Shown here piece by piece: positions 1 to 8,469 of a stretch of DNA of 64,000 bases. The DNA is from an uncultured Hyphomonadaceae bacterium (GTDB taxonomy: Bacteria > Pseudomonadota > Alphaproteobacteria > Caulobacterales > Hyphomonadaceae), in the NCBI GenBank assembly GCA_913057945.1, contig CAJXOF010000001.1:310001-374000 (forward strand), given 5' to 3'. A model generated the notes under the pieces. The model was not told the DNA's origin. It did no database searches and worked only from the letters and a program-made list of their open reading frames with translations. Position 1 is the first letter of the stretch, and each line of letters begins with the position of its first letter. A program made the translations under genes and the position numbers.

Positions 1-2
1 TG

Positions 3-137
3 AGCGTGTTTGCCAAAAACATTGGGGGAGAAGACTATCTTGCGCATGGCTTCGATCTCACAGACACGATTGGCGCGAACCAGTTAATGGTCGGCACGCC
101 GAGCCAAGTAGGTGTTGAACTCGGGTTTCGTTACTGA
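3..137 (+). CDS. TonB-dependent receptor, C-terminal fragment (runs off left edge)
   Basis: The reading frame open from base 3 ends in VGVELGFRY followed by TGA at 135-137. An aromatic residue at the very end of an alternating beta-strand is the outer-membrane insertion signal of TonB-dependent receptors and other 22-strand barrels, and the preceding 'VFAKNIGGEDYLAHGF' resembles the 'xxxNLTDExY' segment near the end of such receptors. Only 44 residues are visible, so the substrate cannot be inferred. It converges with the AraC gene and overlaps its last codons by 7 bp. Confidence 0.6.
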   Translation, partial: SVFAKNIGGEDYLAHGFDLTDTIGANQLMVGTPSQVGVELGFRY

Positions 138-1183
138 CCCCCGTCAGCATTATCGCGGTATACGGCGCGATACCGGGACGGCGTCTTACCGGTCTGCTTC
201 TTGAAGGCCTTTATGAAGGCGCTCGTGTCACAATAGCCGAGCAGAAAGGCGATCTCACTGATCGACATCAATGTTTCTTCAAGATGGTGTGTGGCCGTAT
301 CATATCTTACCTGCTCAAGCAGGTCCGTGAAACTCTTGCCCCCTTCCCTCAATCGACGCTGCAGGGTGCGCGGTTGTAGCGCCATGACCGACGCAATATT
401 GTCGAGAGTCGCGGTGCCTCGTGGCAAGGCCTGCCGAATATGAAAGATGACATTACCCTCGATACTCCGGCTGTCTGGCACCCTCAGAGCCATGTCGCTG
501 AGATGGCGCTTGAGAATGGGAAACAGCTGCAAGTCTGCGAATGCAATTCGTTTGGTCTCGTAGAACCGGGGAAAATAGATCGCGTTCGTAGGCTGGTTGA
601 AAAGAGGCCGGACCGAAAATACCTTTTCGTAAGCGTCCATGTCCGCAATTGGTTCATGCTCGAAGAATACACTGGTTGGCGTTGCCGTTTGTTCGTTAAG
701 ACGCCCCATTATATTGTTGACATAGGCAATCGAAAACTCTGCATCCTGCGCCTTGTCGGAAATAGCAGGATGTGTAATCGCATACTCAACACCAATTTCC
801 TCTCTAGTCTGACGAAATGCGAAATGGGTCCCTGTCTGCCATATGGTCGCGTGCGCCACGACATTTTTAAGCGCATCCCCAATTGTCGGAGAATTGAGCA
901 CCAAATAGCCAAATGCCCCCCAACGCGCCGGGTCTTGACGACCGCCAATATTCATTCCGATTGTCCGACACTGGGTGGCGTCCTGTGCGATTTTCAGCAA
1001 GCGCGTAAACTTGGACAATTCAATCATCTGGTAGGGGTCTGCAGATATCGCAACATCCAGCCCGGCCTCCAGAAAGGTCGTATCTGCATCGAGGCCACAT
1101 TTCCGTATAAAGGCGGCAATGTCTCCGGTCGCCGCCGCGCTGACGAGCGGCGCGGACGACAGGGAAGTTAGGGCGTTTGTCAT
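131..1183 (-). CDS. AraC-family transcriptional regulator with arabinose-binding-like N-terminal domain
   Basis: About 350 residues. The N-terminal two thirds resembles the ligand-sensing domain of OruR/ArgR-type AraC proteins. The C-terminal ~100 residues hold two helix-turn-helices: one around 'QPRTLQRRLREGGKSF' and one around 'ISEIAFLLGYCDTSAFIKAF', followed by the typical 'TGKTPSRYR'. It should be a one-component regulator of a catabolic or uptake gene, perhaps the TonB receptor ending just beyond it. ATG at 1183 is preferred to the in-frame GTG at 1186 because a GAGG sits 8 nt upstream. It lies outside the left att copy and so belongs to the flank or to an older element. Confidence 0.88.
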   Translation of the reverse strand: MTNALTSLSSAPLVSAAATGDIAAFIRKCGLDADTTFLEAGLDVAISADPYQMIELSKFTRLLKIAQDATQCRTIGMNIGGRQDPARWGAFGYLVLNSPTIGDALKNVVAHATIWQTGTHFAFRQTREEIGVEYAITHPAISDKAQDAEFSIAYVNNIMGRLNEQTATPTSVFFEHEPIADMDAYEKVFSVRPLFNQPTNAIYFPRFYETKRIAFADLQLFPILKRHLSDMALRVPDSRSIEGNVIFHIRQALPRGTATLDNIASVMALQPRTLQRRLREGGKSFTDLLEQVRYDTATHHLEETLMSISEIAFLLGYCDTSAFIKAFKKQTGKTPSRYRAVYRDNADGGQ

Positions 1184-1370
1184 CACATTTCCTCACGCCT
1201 TTTGTTTGGTGTCCGTGCCGATCATGTTAGCAAGACTGACAAATTATGCACAATTAAATGTACCGGCGCTGGAACATCGGCAAGGCGTTGCACCATTCTC
1301 TGTCGACCACGATCAGGACGCAGGCAAAGGACCACGCGCAAGGAAAACGGATTTCACAATACGAAAAAGG

Positions 1371-1790
1371 ACTTTCCCGTTGGGAGTCGGAGGATTTCAA
1401 TTCGCGATTCTGCTCCGGCCGAATGATAACATGAGGCACTTCGTGACTAATCCGGATATCATCCGCCCTCAGATTAATTATCTCGCTGAGGCGCATGCCG
1501 GTCTGGACCTGCCGGTAGATGATCATATGCAGCTCGAGATGGAGTTCCTCGACGGCGATAGACAAATCAAATCCCTCGGCCAGGAGCGCGAGACTGCTCC
1601 ACAACGCATCGTCAGCTTCGGCCAGGCCATTGCGGCGCATCATGGCGATTTCGAGGGATAGGGAACACAGGGCGAGCTGGGTCAGGCCGTATTTGTCGAC
1701 ATCCTGAAACCGTTGCGAAACGCGCCGCACATAATGCCACCAGCCGCCGCGATCCTTTAGAAATCTTGGTCCAGGTGAGAAATGCTTCAT
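1371..1790 (-). pseudogene. Decayed tyrosine-recombinase (integrase) remnant
   Basis: The frame begins with a segment resembling the intact integrase at 58342-59778: 'RGGWWHYVRRV' against 'RGRVWWYNRRV', then 'GLAEADDALWSSL' against 'LLAEADDHYWASL'. It jumps across a large internal deletion to 'TGMRLSEIINLRADDIRI', matching 'TGCRPSEIINLRVEDFHI' around the first catalytic Arg. The frame then dissolves before the HxxR and Tyr motifs. Its start codon lies 131 bp from the att copy at 1921; the intact integrase lies 130 bp from its att copy. This is best read as the integrase of an older, related element left beside the attachment site. No activity is possible. Confidence 0.75.
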
Positions 1791-1920
1791 CGCCGTTTGT
1801 CGTGCAAAAATTTGCATTTTGTGGTGCAAATTGTAGTGCATGACCGGCGAAAAACTTGGAGTCCTGATACTTCTCCAATATTTTCAATGATTTCAAGGAG
1901 GCCCCAGGCGTCACCCTGAA

Positions 1921-1939
1921 AGAAATGGCGCGAGTGACG
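1921..1939. repeat. Left attachment-site copy (att), 19-bp direct repeat of the tRNA-Asp 3' end
   Basis: Reads agaaatggcgcgagtgacg, identical to 59908-59926 and in the same orientation. It duplicates the last 14 bases of the tRNA-Asp gene including CCA, plus five bases beyond. After the repeat the sequence no longer resembles a tRNA, so this is the displaced copy expected at the far end of a tRNA-targeting element. Confidence 0.85.
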
Positions 1940-2000
1940 TGCCACATTCCATATTTTTTATCCATATTTTTCAATCACTTACGGGAAGTGTAATCGATTC

Positions 2001-2034
2001 TTGGTCCTCAGCTCGGTCTGATTTTGGTCCACAG
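2001..2034. repeat. Possible integrase arm-type sites at left element end
   Basis: Two TTGGTCC motifs (2001-2007 and 2024-2030) lie 60-110 bp inside the left att copy. The second is embedded in attttggtccacag, which is repeated exactly at 59810-59823 inside the right end. Repeats flanking both att cores on the element side are what arm-binding sites of a lambda-type integrase look like. The function is inferred only from position and repetition. The rest of 1940-2198 shows no gene. Confidence 0.45.
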
Positions 2035-2198
2035 TTTTGTAGACCGCTTGAGTTCGACGCCGCTCACCGGCACCGATAGCCATAGTTAACGCGGATTGTA
2101 CTCCCTGCCAAATCAAGCTTGATCTATAGAACTAGATTTCACCGCTAACTACAATGCACAGAGCGCCGAAACTCAACACATCATACTAAAGTCAACAC

Positions 2199-3821
2199 CT
2201 AGCGCTCGACCGATATCCGCATCATGCCCAGCAATCCTCCAAGAACGATATCGCCGCCCGGCAGGAGGTGAATGACAGAGTAAGCGCCATTGTAAATGTG
2301 GCTATCACCAAGGCGAAGCCGTGTAACGGCTTCACCCGTCTCCCAATCAAGACCTGTGACCTCCCATTTTCCGTCTACGAAACCATTGACATAGACCTGT
2401 TGGGCGCCGCCAGAAATCATGGGGACGGTTGATGGGCTCGATACAGTGGGATTTGCCCAGGCACGCACCCAGCGGTCAGCTTCAACGTCCCATTCAAACT
2501 TTTCAGCACCCGTCGGTCCTTTGCGTAGTCTACCAGACATGACAACATTCTCCAGCATTGTTGGCAATGGCGATGGCAATGTGTTGTTTACCACCAAGGC
2601 ACCGTAGCCATATACCGCAACGGATTGCTCAGACTGGGCGCGCTCAAGGTCAGACTTTCCGAAACTAACCTGAATCTGGTCGGCAATTCGACGCGATTTG
2701 GTCCCTGGCTTCTGGACGAAATCCTCTGGAATATCGTCGCGCCAGAAGGCGACGACATTCATAATCAACTCTCCGTCCGTGATGACAACAAGTTTGTCTT
2801 CCTCGTCTCCGAAGCCCATAAGTGAGGGCGTAGAGCCTGATCCGTTGCCGAGACTCACGCCGCCAAGTTTGCCGGTGAAGGAATCGTATTCTGATGACCA
2901 CGCGCCATACCCTCTAGAGTGAAGTGTTTCCCCGTCCCAAACCAGTTTATGGAGCCTCCTATTTGAGAGAACATAAATGCCACCACCCTCATCAATGGCG
3001 ATCGAGTTCGTAACCTGCTCATCGTCAGCCAACTCATGAATGATCGGTGCCTGTTCAAAATTTCGGTCTACGATGACGACAACGCCGCCCATCGTCACCA
3101 GCGCCAGCATGCCATCATAAGTCAGATTCAATCCGAACACAGCATCAGGGTCTTCCAGTGTTGGATTGAAATATTCGCGCGGCAGCTGAAAGCGGCGCTT
3201 TTCCACCAGTGGTGACAGCGGATTGCCGGGTTCGGCATCACCATAAACGACGACATCGTTGTTGACGACAGTGTAGAAGTCACCATTGCGGTCGACGACA
3301 TTATAGATTGCTGCTCTGGCGACGACCCGCTCAACATAACGTGGATAGTTCCGATTGAGATAGCCAAGCAGTTCAGCTTCTGAGGCCGTACTATCCATTT
3401 CGACGGCGATACGTTCAGCATCCTCGACAGACATGAAGGGTTGACCTTCCACAGGCAGAGCATTGATCAGTTGAAACTTGCCATCGCTAATCAGGATTTT
3501 GGAGATACGATTATTGTTGGCGGAGATGGCCACCTGCTCACCTGAAGGATAAGTTGGTAATTGCATAAGCGTGAGGTTCACCAACCCTGCCGGGACCCTT
3601 TGAATACCCTCATCATCAATCTCGTGAATACCGACCGGCCCAGCAAACGGAAGGGAATCCTGTTGAGCCGGATTAAAATGCGTGGTGGCAAGCTCGCTGT
3701 CCACCAGATTTGGGTTCATTGGAGGAAACTCCGGACCCGACGCATCAAAGACTGGGATAGTGGAGCATGCACCAAGCACGGCTACGATTGCGACTGCAGC
3801 AGCAGCGATATGAGGTTTCAT
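2199..3821 (-). CDS. Predicted beta-propeller-like lipoprotein of the catabolic module
   Basis: 540 residues with a lipoprotein signal peptide (lipobox LGAC, Cys about residue 19), so probably periplasmic and lipid-anchored. The body has recurring short segments with Gly/Asp turns ('NVVDRNGDFYTVVNND', 'AIDEGGGIYVLSNRRL', 'VVITDGELIMNVVAF') suggestive of a WD/PQQ-like beta-propeller. I do not recognise a named family. ATG at 3821 has a GGGAG ribosome site. It is the last gene of the leftward run, 53 bp after the PQQ dehydrogenase, which suggests a periplasmic partner or substrate-handling role for that enzyme; this is inference. Confidence 0.6.
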   Translation of the reverse strand: MKPHIAAAAVAIVAVLGACSTIPVFDASGPEFPPMNPNLVDSELATTHFNPAQQDSLPFAGPVGIHEIDDEGIQRVPAGLVNLTLMQLPTYPSGEQVAISANNNRISKILISDGKFQLINALPVEGQPFMSVEDAERIAVEMDSTASEAELLGYLNRNYPRYVERVVARAAIYNVVDRNGDFYTVVNNDVVVYGDAEPGNPLSPLVEKRRFQLPREYFNPTLEDPDAVFGLNLTYDGMLALVTMGGVVVIVDRNFEQAPIIHELADDEQVTNSIAIDEGGGIYVLSNRRLHKLVWDGETLHSRGYGAWSSEYDSFTGKLGGVSLGNGSGSTPSLMGFGDEEDKLVVITDGELIMNVVAFWRDDIPEDFVQKPGTKSRRIADQIQVSFGKSDLERAQSEQSVAVYGYGALVVNNTLPSPLPTMLENVVMSGRLRKGPTGAEKFEWDVEADRWVRAWANPTVSSPSTVPMISGGAQQVYVNGFVDGKWEVTGLDWETGEAVTRLRLGDSHIYNGAYSVIHLLPGGDIVLGGLLGMMRISVER

Positions 3822-3874
3822 TTGTTGTCTCCCAGAGTGACAGATTTGTACTGGTTTAGCGAATTGTCAGAATA

Positions 3875-6040
3875 CTATTCAGCTTGAGACGTCGACTGTT
3901 GCTCGTCTTGAAACGCCATCCAGGCTCGAGAGAGGATGAAATCCTCAATATCATCGACTTCCTGTTGGCTTAGGCGGCCGGCGAAGTTGGGCATGCCAAT
4001 CGCTTCGCCGGCCCCTTGAAGGAGGAAAGCATCAAAAGTGTCTATCCCGAGAGTCGCTGACTGCCTCAGATCGGGGAGCGTTCCGGACGAAATGGCCGCG
4101 CCGCCATGGCAGACACCGCAGAATCGACCGTAGAGGTCTGTGCCCCGTACAACCGCTTCAGCCGAATGCGGCTGTCGCGCTGGCTCAGGCGTTGCCTTCT
4201 GCGGAAGCGCGGCGACGTTTAGCTCGCCCTCTCCGCCAAGTTTGAAGGCAAGTACATGGCCTTCAACCGGGCCTCCTGTCTGCCCGACATAGAAGCCGGC
4301 GAGCAAATTGGCACCACTGCCCCAACCAGCTGATACAGCAACATACTGCTCGCCATTGACCTCATACGCCACAGGTCCACCGACCATTGCGACACCAACC
4401 GGATACGACCACAGTTCTTCGCCTGTTTTGGCGTTGTAAGCATTGAAAACGCCGCTCGTCGTGCCTTGGAATACCAGATCTCCAGACGTTGTCAGCGTAC
4501 CTCCATTCCACATTCGCTCATGCTGAACACGCCAGACTTCTTTCTGAGCTACCGGATCCCAGGCAGCAAGATGTGCTTGGACAAGTTGGCGCAGAAGTGT
4601 GCGACGTGCTTCTTCTGTTTCCGGTAATGCGTCTGTCAGGCTGACACCGATATTGAATGCGTCTCGGTCAAAGCGGGCAATCTCGCCCTCGATCTGATCG
4701 GAATAGAGGAAAGGAACATCTTGTGCGGGAATATATACCAGCCCTGTTTCCGGATTGAATGACATGGGGTGCCAGTTGTGGGCACCAAATGGGCTGGGTT
4801 TGACGAGCGCAGGTCCACCAGACAGATAGCGCGCCTCGGGGTTTTCAACAGGACGCCCGGTCTCCATATCGATATGTGTGGCCCAGTTAATGGGAACAAA
4901 TGGCTCTGCGGAAATAAGTTCGCCGCTTATTCGGTCGATGACATAAAAGAAGCCGTTTTTCGGCGCTTGCATCAGCACCTGACGAAGCTCTCCCTCGATC
5001 TCAAGATCAGCTAGAATGATATTCTGCGTAGCTGTGTAGTCCCAAGTTTCGCCCGGCGTCGTCTGATAGTGCCAGACATATTCTCCTGTGTCTGGACGTA
5101 ACGCGACGATTGATGACAGGAACAGATTGTCGCCGCCGTCCGGGCTTCGTACTTTCTGATTCCAGGGCGAGCCGTTTCCAACGCCGATATAGAGGAGGTC
5201 CAGTTCAGGATCGAATGCCATGCTGTCCCAGACAGTCCCGCCACCGCCCAGCTTCCACCATTCGCCTGTCCAGGTCTCAGCAGCCATCTCGATGGCTTCG
5301 TTTTCGAATCCATTATCCGGATTTCCCGGCACAGTGTAGAACTTCCAGGCCTGTTCACCTGTTTCAGCATCATAGGCTGCAACAAATCCGCGAACGCCGA
5401 ACTCACCACCGCCATTTCCGATGATGACCTTGCCTTTCACAATGCGAGGCGCCCCTGTGATCGTATAGGGTTCTTCGAGCGGTACAGTACGGGTCTCCCA
5501 GATCTGTTCGCCTGACTTTGAATCAAGAGCGATCAGACGACCATCCAGCGACCCGAATATGACCTTGTCGTTATAGACAGCCACGCCGCGATTGACGACA
5601 TCGCAACAAGCATGTGCGCCCTTTGATCGGGGAACCTCCGGATCGTAGCGCCAAAGAATTTCTCCTGTGGCAGCATTAAGCGCCAGCACTTCGCTCCACG
5701 AACCCGTAGTGTACATGACACCATCAACAATGATCGGGGTTGCCTCTACGCCACGATAGCTGCCAAGCGGTGCCGCCCAGGCAAGATCCAGCTGGTCGAT
5801 TGTTTCCAGATTAATGGCGTCAAGCGCGCTAAACCGCGTTTCTGAAAACGTGCCACCATGAGTAAGCCAGTTATGTGGTTCGCCTGCGGCATTGAGCAAA
5901 CGTTCCTCATTGATCCCCTGGGAGGCTTGTGTGGAAGCGTCGCCAGAGTCGACCGCCCCTCCACAGGCAGCCAGAAGACCGATCGTAGCGCCCGTCAGAA
6001 TGACTTTCAGCGCTGTAGCGGGCATTTTTTTGCCGTTCAT
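3875..6040 (-). CDS. PQQ-dependent quinohaemoprotein alcohol dehydrogenase
   Basis: 721 residues. A lipoprotein-like signal (LLAACGG) is followed by the eight-bladed PQQ propeller: 'ALNAATGEILWRYDP' tryptophan-docking repeats, the vicinal-Cys pair in HACCDVVNRG that stacks on PQQ, and the catalytic-Asp region 'TPGETWDYTATQN'. The last ~90 residues are a cytochrome c domain with CGVCH haem site and a Met ligand in 'AIGMPNFAG'. It would oxidise a primary alcohol (or aldehyde) in the periplasm and pass electrons through its own haem. No PQQ biosynthesis genes are in the window. Strong GGGAGG ribosome site before ATG 6040. Likely first oxidative step of the pathway encoded by its neighbours. Confidence 0.9.
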   Translation of the reverse strand: MNGKKMPATALKVILTGATIGLLAACGGAVDSGDASTQASQGINEERLLNAAGEPHNWLTHGGTFSETRFSALDAINLETIDQLDLAWAAPLGSYRGVEATPIIVDGVMYTTGSWSEVLALNAATGEILWRYDPEVPRSKGAHACCDVVNRGVAVYNDKVIFGSLDGRLIALDSKSGEQIWETRTVPLEEPYTITGAPRIVKGKVIIGNGGGEFGVRGFVAAYDAETGEQAWKFYTVPGNPDNGFENEAIEMAAETWTGEWWKLGGGGTVWDSMAFDPELDLLYIGVGNGSPWNQKVRSPDGGDNLFLSSIVALRPDTGEYVWHYQTTPGETWDYTATQNIILADLEIEGELRQVLMQAPKNGFFYVIDRISGELISAEPFVPINWATHIDMETGRPVENPEARYLSGGPALVKPSPFGAHNWHPMSFNPETGLVYIPAQDVPFLYSDQIEGEIARFDRDAFNIGVSLTDALPETEEARRTLLRQLVQAHLAAWDPVAQKEVWRVQHERMWNGGTLTTSGDLVFQGTTSGVFNAYNAKTGEELWSYPVGVAMVGGPVAYEVNGEQYVAVSAGWGSGANLLAGFYVGQTGGPVEGHVLAFKLGGEGELNVAALPQKATPEPARQPHSAEAVVRGTDLYGRFCGVCHGGAAISSGTLPDLRQSATLGIDTFDAFLLQGAGEAIGMPNFAGRLSQQEVDDIEDFILSRAWMAFQDEQQSTSQAE

Positions 6041-6198
6041 TTTGTCCTCCCGGACACCCCAGTGGATGAGGTTCTGGATTTTTTCTCATACCAAGCAAGA
6101 TTGCACTGGAACGGCGAAGTTTCTCAAGCCCCGCGCAACGCCAATGTTCCGTCATTTTGTGCCAGCGACAAAGCCTGGGACACCTACTTGCAACGGAT

Positions 6199-7305
6199 CT
6201 AGTTGCGGGTTTTCAACTCCTTGAGCAGCTCTTGCTGGTGCTGACCATGCTCAGGTGCTGGACCGGGGATTGCCTGCACGTTCGATTGGAAACGCGGGGC
6301 CGGAACAGCCTGAACATAACCCTGGCTGTTTTCAAAGATTCCGCGCGCCAGATTATGAGGGTGCAAAGGTGCACTGATCGGACTTTCCACAAGGCCAAAG
6401 CATGCATCGGTCCCCTCTAGTAAGTCTTGCCAGTATGCAGATGGTTCGGTTGCGAAAAGAGCACGAAACTTCTCTGACTGCTTCGACCAGCTATCACGAT
6501 CATACTGGTCTTCGAAGTCGGGATCGCCTGTAAGACCGAGGCGCTGTAGAAGTTCTGCGTAAAATTTCGGTTCTAGCGCGCCAAGCGTGATGTCACGCCC
6601 GTCTGCACAGCGATAGGAACTGTACCAAGGGGAATCATCCAGAAAGCCGCGCCCGCGCTCGGCTTGCATCATGCCGCTGGGCAGCAAATCGAAGATGAGG
6701 TTCATCATATGCGCCGACCCATCGACAATCGCTGCATCAATCACATCGCCCTCACCGGTGGCTCTGGCCTTTAGAATGCCCGCGAGAATGCCAATCGTCA
6801 GATAGTTCGCACCGCCGCCAATGTCCCCGACCAAGCCTGGTGGCGGCAGTGATCGCGTTCCAGTTGGGCTTGCAAACCAGGCAGCTGAACTGACGGATAC
6901 ATAATTGATATCATGTCCAGCCGCCTGGGCGAGCGGTCCCGCCTGCCCCCAGCCCGTCATGCGACCAAAGACAAGCTGTGGGTTCCGCCCCAGACAAACT
7001 TCCGGACCAAGGCCCAGGCGTTCCATCACTCCCGGCCGCATGCCCTCGATCAGGGCGTCCGCCGTCGCAATCAGATCCAGCGCGACCGCGCGGTCTTCAG
7101 AGTCTTTCAGGTCCAGAGCGATCGAGCGCTTGCCTCTTTTCAGAATGCCGACAGGCAAAGTCGATCCCGGATCGGAGCCCTTGGTCTTTCGCTCTATGAG
7201 AACGACATCCGCGCCCAGATCGGCCAGATGCATGCCACAAAAGGGCGCCGGCCCAATGCCCTCGATTTCGACAATCCGAATGCCCTGCAGAGGCCCTTTA
7301 GACAC
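6199..7305 (-). CDS. CaiB/BaiF family III CoA-transferase, alpha-methylacyl-CoA racemase-like
   Basis: 368 residues. The N-terminus 'GIRIVEIEGIGPAPFCGMHLADLGADVVLIER' is characteristic of alpha-methylacyl-CoA racemase (AMACR) rather than of formyl- or succinyl-CoA transferases. Later 'GDVIDAAIVDGSAHMMNLI' is also AMACR-like. Predicted role is epimerisation of a 2-methyl-branched acyl-CoA so that an S-specific acyl-CoA dehydrogenase can act. It starts at GTG 7305, 6 bp after the acyl-CoA dehydrogenase stop, so the two are co-transcribed. A CoA-transferase activity cannot be excluded from sequence alone. Confidence 0.82.
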   Translation of the reverse strand: MSKGPLQGIRIVEIEGIGPAPFCGMHLADLGADVVLIERKTKGSDPGSTLPVGILKRGKRSIALDLKDSEDRAVALDLIATADALIEGMRPGVMERLGLGPEVCLGRNPQLVFGRMTGWGQAGPLAQAAGHDINYVSVSSAAWFASPTGTRSLPPPGLVGDIGGGANYLTIGILAGILKARATGEGDVIDAAIVDGSAHMMNLIFDLLPSGMMQAERGRGFLDDSPWYSSYRCADGRDITLGALEPKFYAELLQRLGLTGDPDFEDQYDRDSWSKQSEKFRALFATEPSAYWQDLLEGTDACFGLVESPISAPLHPHNLARGIFENSQGYVQAVPAPRFQSNVQAIPGPAPEHGQHQQELLKELKTRN

Positions 7306-7311
7306 GGGACG

Positions 7312-8469
7312 TCACCTGAACGCCGAGACGCCCGTCAGGCTCCGCCCGATAAGGAGTTTCTGGATCTCAGTCGTTCCATCCGGAATGGGTGCGATCATCG
7401 CTTCGCGGGCGAGGCGCTCGACAATGAACTCCTTCGTGACGCCATTACCGCCGTGAATCTGTACTGCCTGGCGCGTTGCACTGACAGCGATTTCGGTACC
7501 GTACCATTTTGCCATTGCGCACTCCTTGTCGCAGCGCTGTCCGGCGTCAATCATGCCCGCTGCGCGCAAAGACAACAGGCGCGCTGCATCGATCTCTGTG
7601 GCCATTACAGCTAACTTTTCTGCAATGAGCTGGTGGCCGGCAATTGGTTTGCCATGCTGCGAACGGTCGATTGCATATTTTATTGACTCATCAAGCGCGC
7701 GCCGCGCCATGCCATAGCCCCACGACCCGACGTGAACTCGCGCGCGTTCGAACAGGGTGAGCGTGTTCTTCAGACCCGAGCCTATTTCACCGATAGTATT
7801 CTCGACCGGAACGCGCACATCATCGAGAAAAACCTGTGATGTTGATTGTCGATTGAGCGCGATCTTTGGAATACCGCGGACTTCATAAGGATGCTCATTG
7901 CGATCGAGCAGGATATGGGTCAGTTCGTTCTCGCCAGTTCGGCAGGTGCAGATGAAAAAATCTGAGTACTCACCATTGGTGATCCATGTTTTCTCACCAG
8001 AAATCACCCAATGGTCACCATCTCGCACAGCCCTGGTTTTCGCCGCCGCGACATCCGAACCGACATCCGGCTCGGAAATGCCGACAGACGCAAAAAGTTC
8101 CCCCGCCAACAATCTAGGCAGGTAACGTGTCTTGATGTGCTCCGGCGCGAGTTTGACCAGCATCGACGCTGCGCTGCCATTAACAAGTGCGGCTATCGCC
8201 AAGTCTCCCGAACTATAGGCAAGCTCTTCAATTAGTTGAACGTGCAGCTTCCAGGACAACCCCAGCCCGCCGGCAGATTCCGGCTGTGGGGCGTTGACGA
8301 GACCAAATTCTGCCAGCTTTTGCGTCCAGCTTTGCATTTTGTCCTTTGGAACGAAGTCTTCCCCATGCGCAGCCAGTTCCGGCTCCAGCTGCTCATCAAG
8401 ATAGCGACGCAGGCTTTCGATTGCGGCGAGCTCAGCCTTGTCAAAGAAAATATCTAATCCCCCAATCAT
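7312..8469 (-). CDS. Acyl-CoA dehydrogenase
   Basis: 385 residues with standard family signatures: 'ASVGISEPDVGSDVAAAKT' in the FAD-binding middle domain, 'GEKTWITNG', and the C-terminal 'QIHGGNGVTKEFIVERLAREA' with 'IPDGTTEIQKLLIGR'. The catalytic base would be in the C-terminal helical domain. It should introduce the alpha,beta double bond into an acyl-CoA using FAD and ETF. Start ATG overlaps the thiolase stop as ATGA. Chain-length or branch specificity is not visible; the neighbouring AMACR-like gene suggests a 2-methyl-branched substrate. Confidence 0.92.
   Translation of the reverse strand: MIGGLDIFFDKAELAAIESLRRYLDEQLEPELAAHGEDFVPKDKMQSWTQKLAEFGLVNAPQPESAGGLGLSWKLHVQLIEELAYSSGDLAIAALVNGSAASMLVKLAPEHIKTRYLPRLLAGELFASVGISEPDVGSDVAAAKTRAVRDGDHWVISGEKTWITNGEYSDFFICTCRTGENELTHILLDRNEHPYEVRGIPKIALNRQSTSQVFLDDVRVPVENTIGEIGSGLKNTLTLFERARVHVGSWGYGMARRALDESIKYAIDRSQHGKPIAGHQLIAEKLAVMATEIDAARLLSLRAAGMIDAGQRCDKECAMAKWYGTEIAVSATRQAVQIHGGNGVTKEFIVERLAREAMIAPIPDGTTEIQKLLIGRSLTGVSAFR

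Noticed and set aside
1762..1780. Extra TTGGTCC inside the decayed integrase as a third arm site
   Set aside because: Single copy outside the element boundary and within former coding sequence; no repeated context.
2113..2124. Palindrome atcaagcttgat near the left end
   Set aside because: A lone 12-bp palindrome with no second copy at the right end and no nearby promoter; could be chance.
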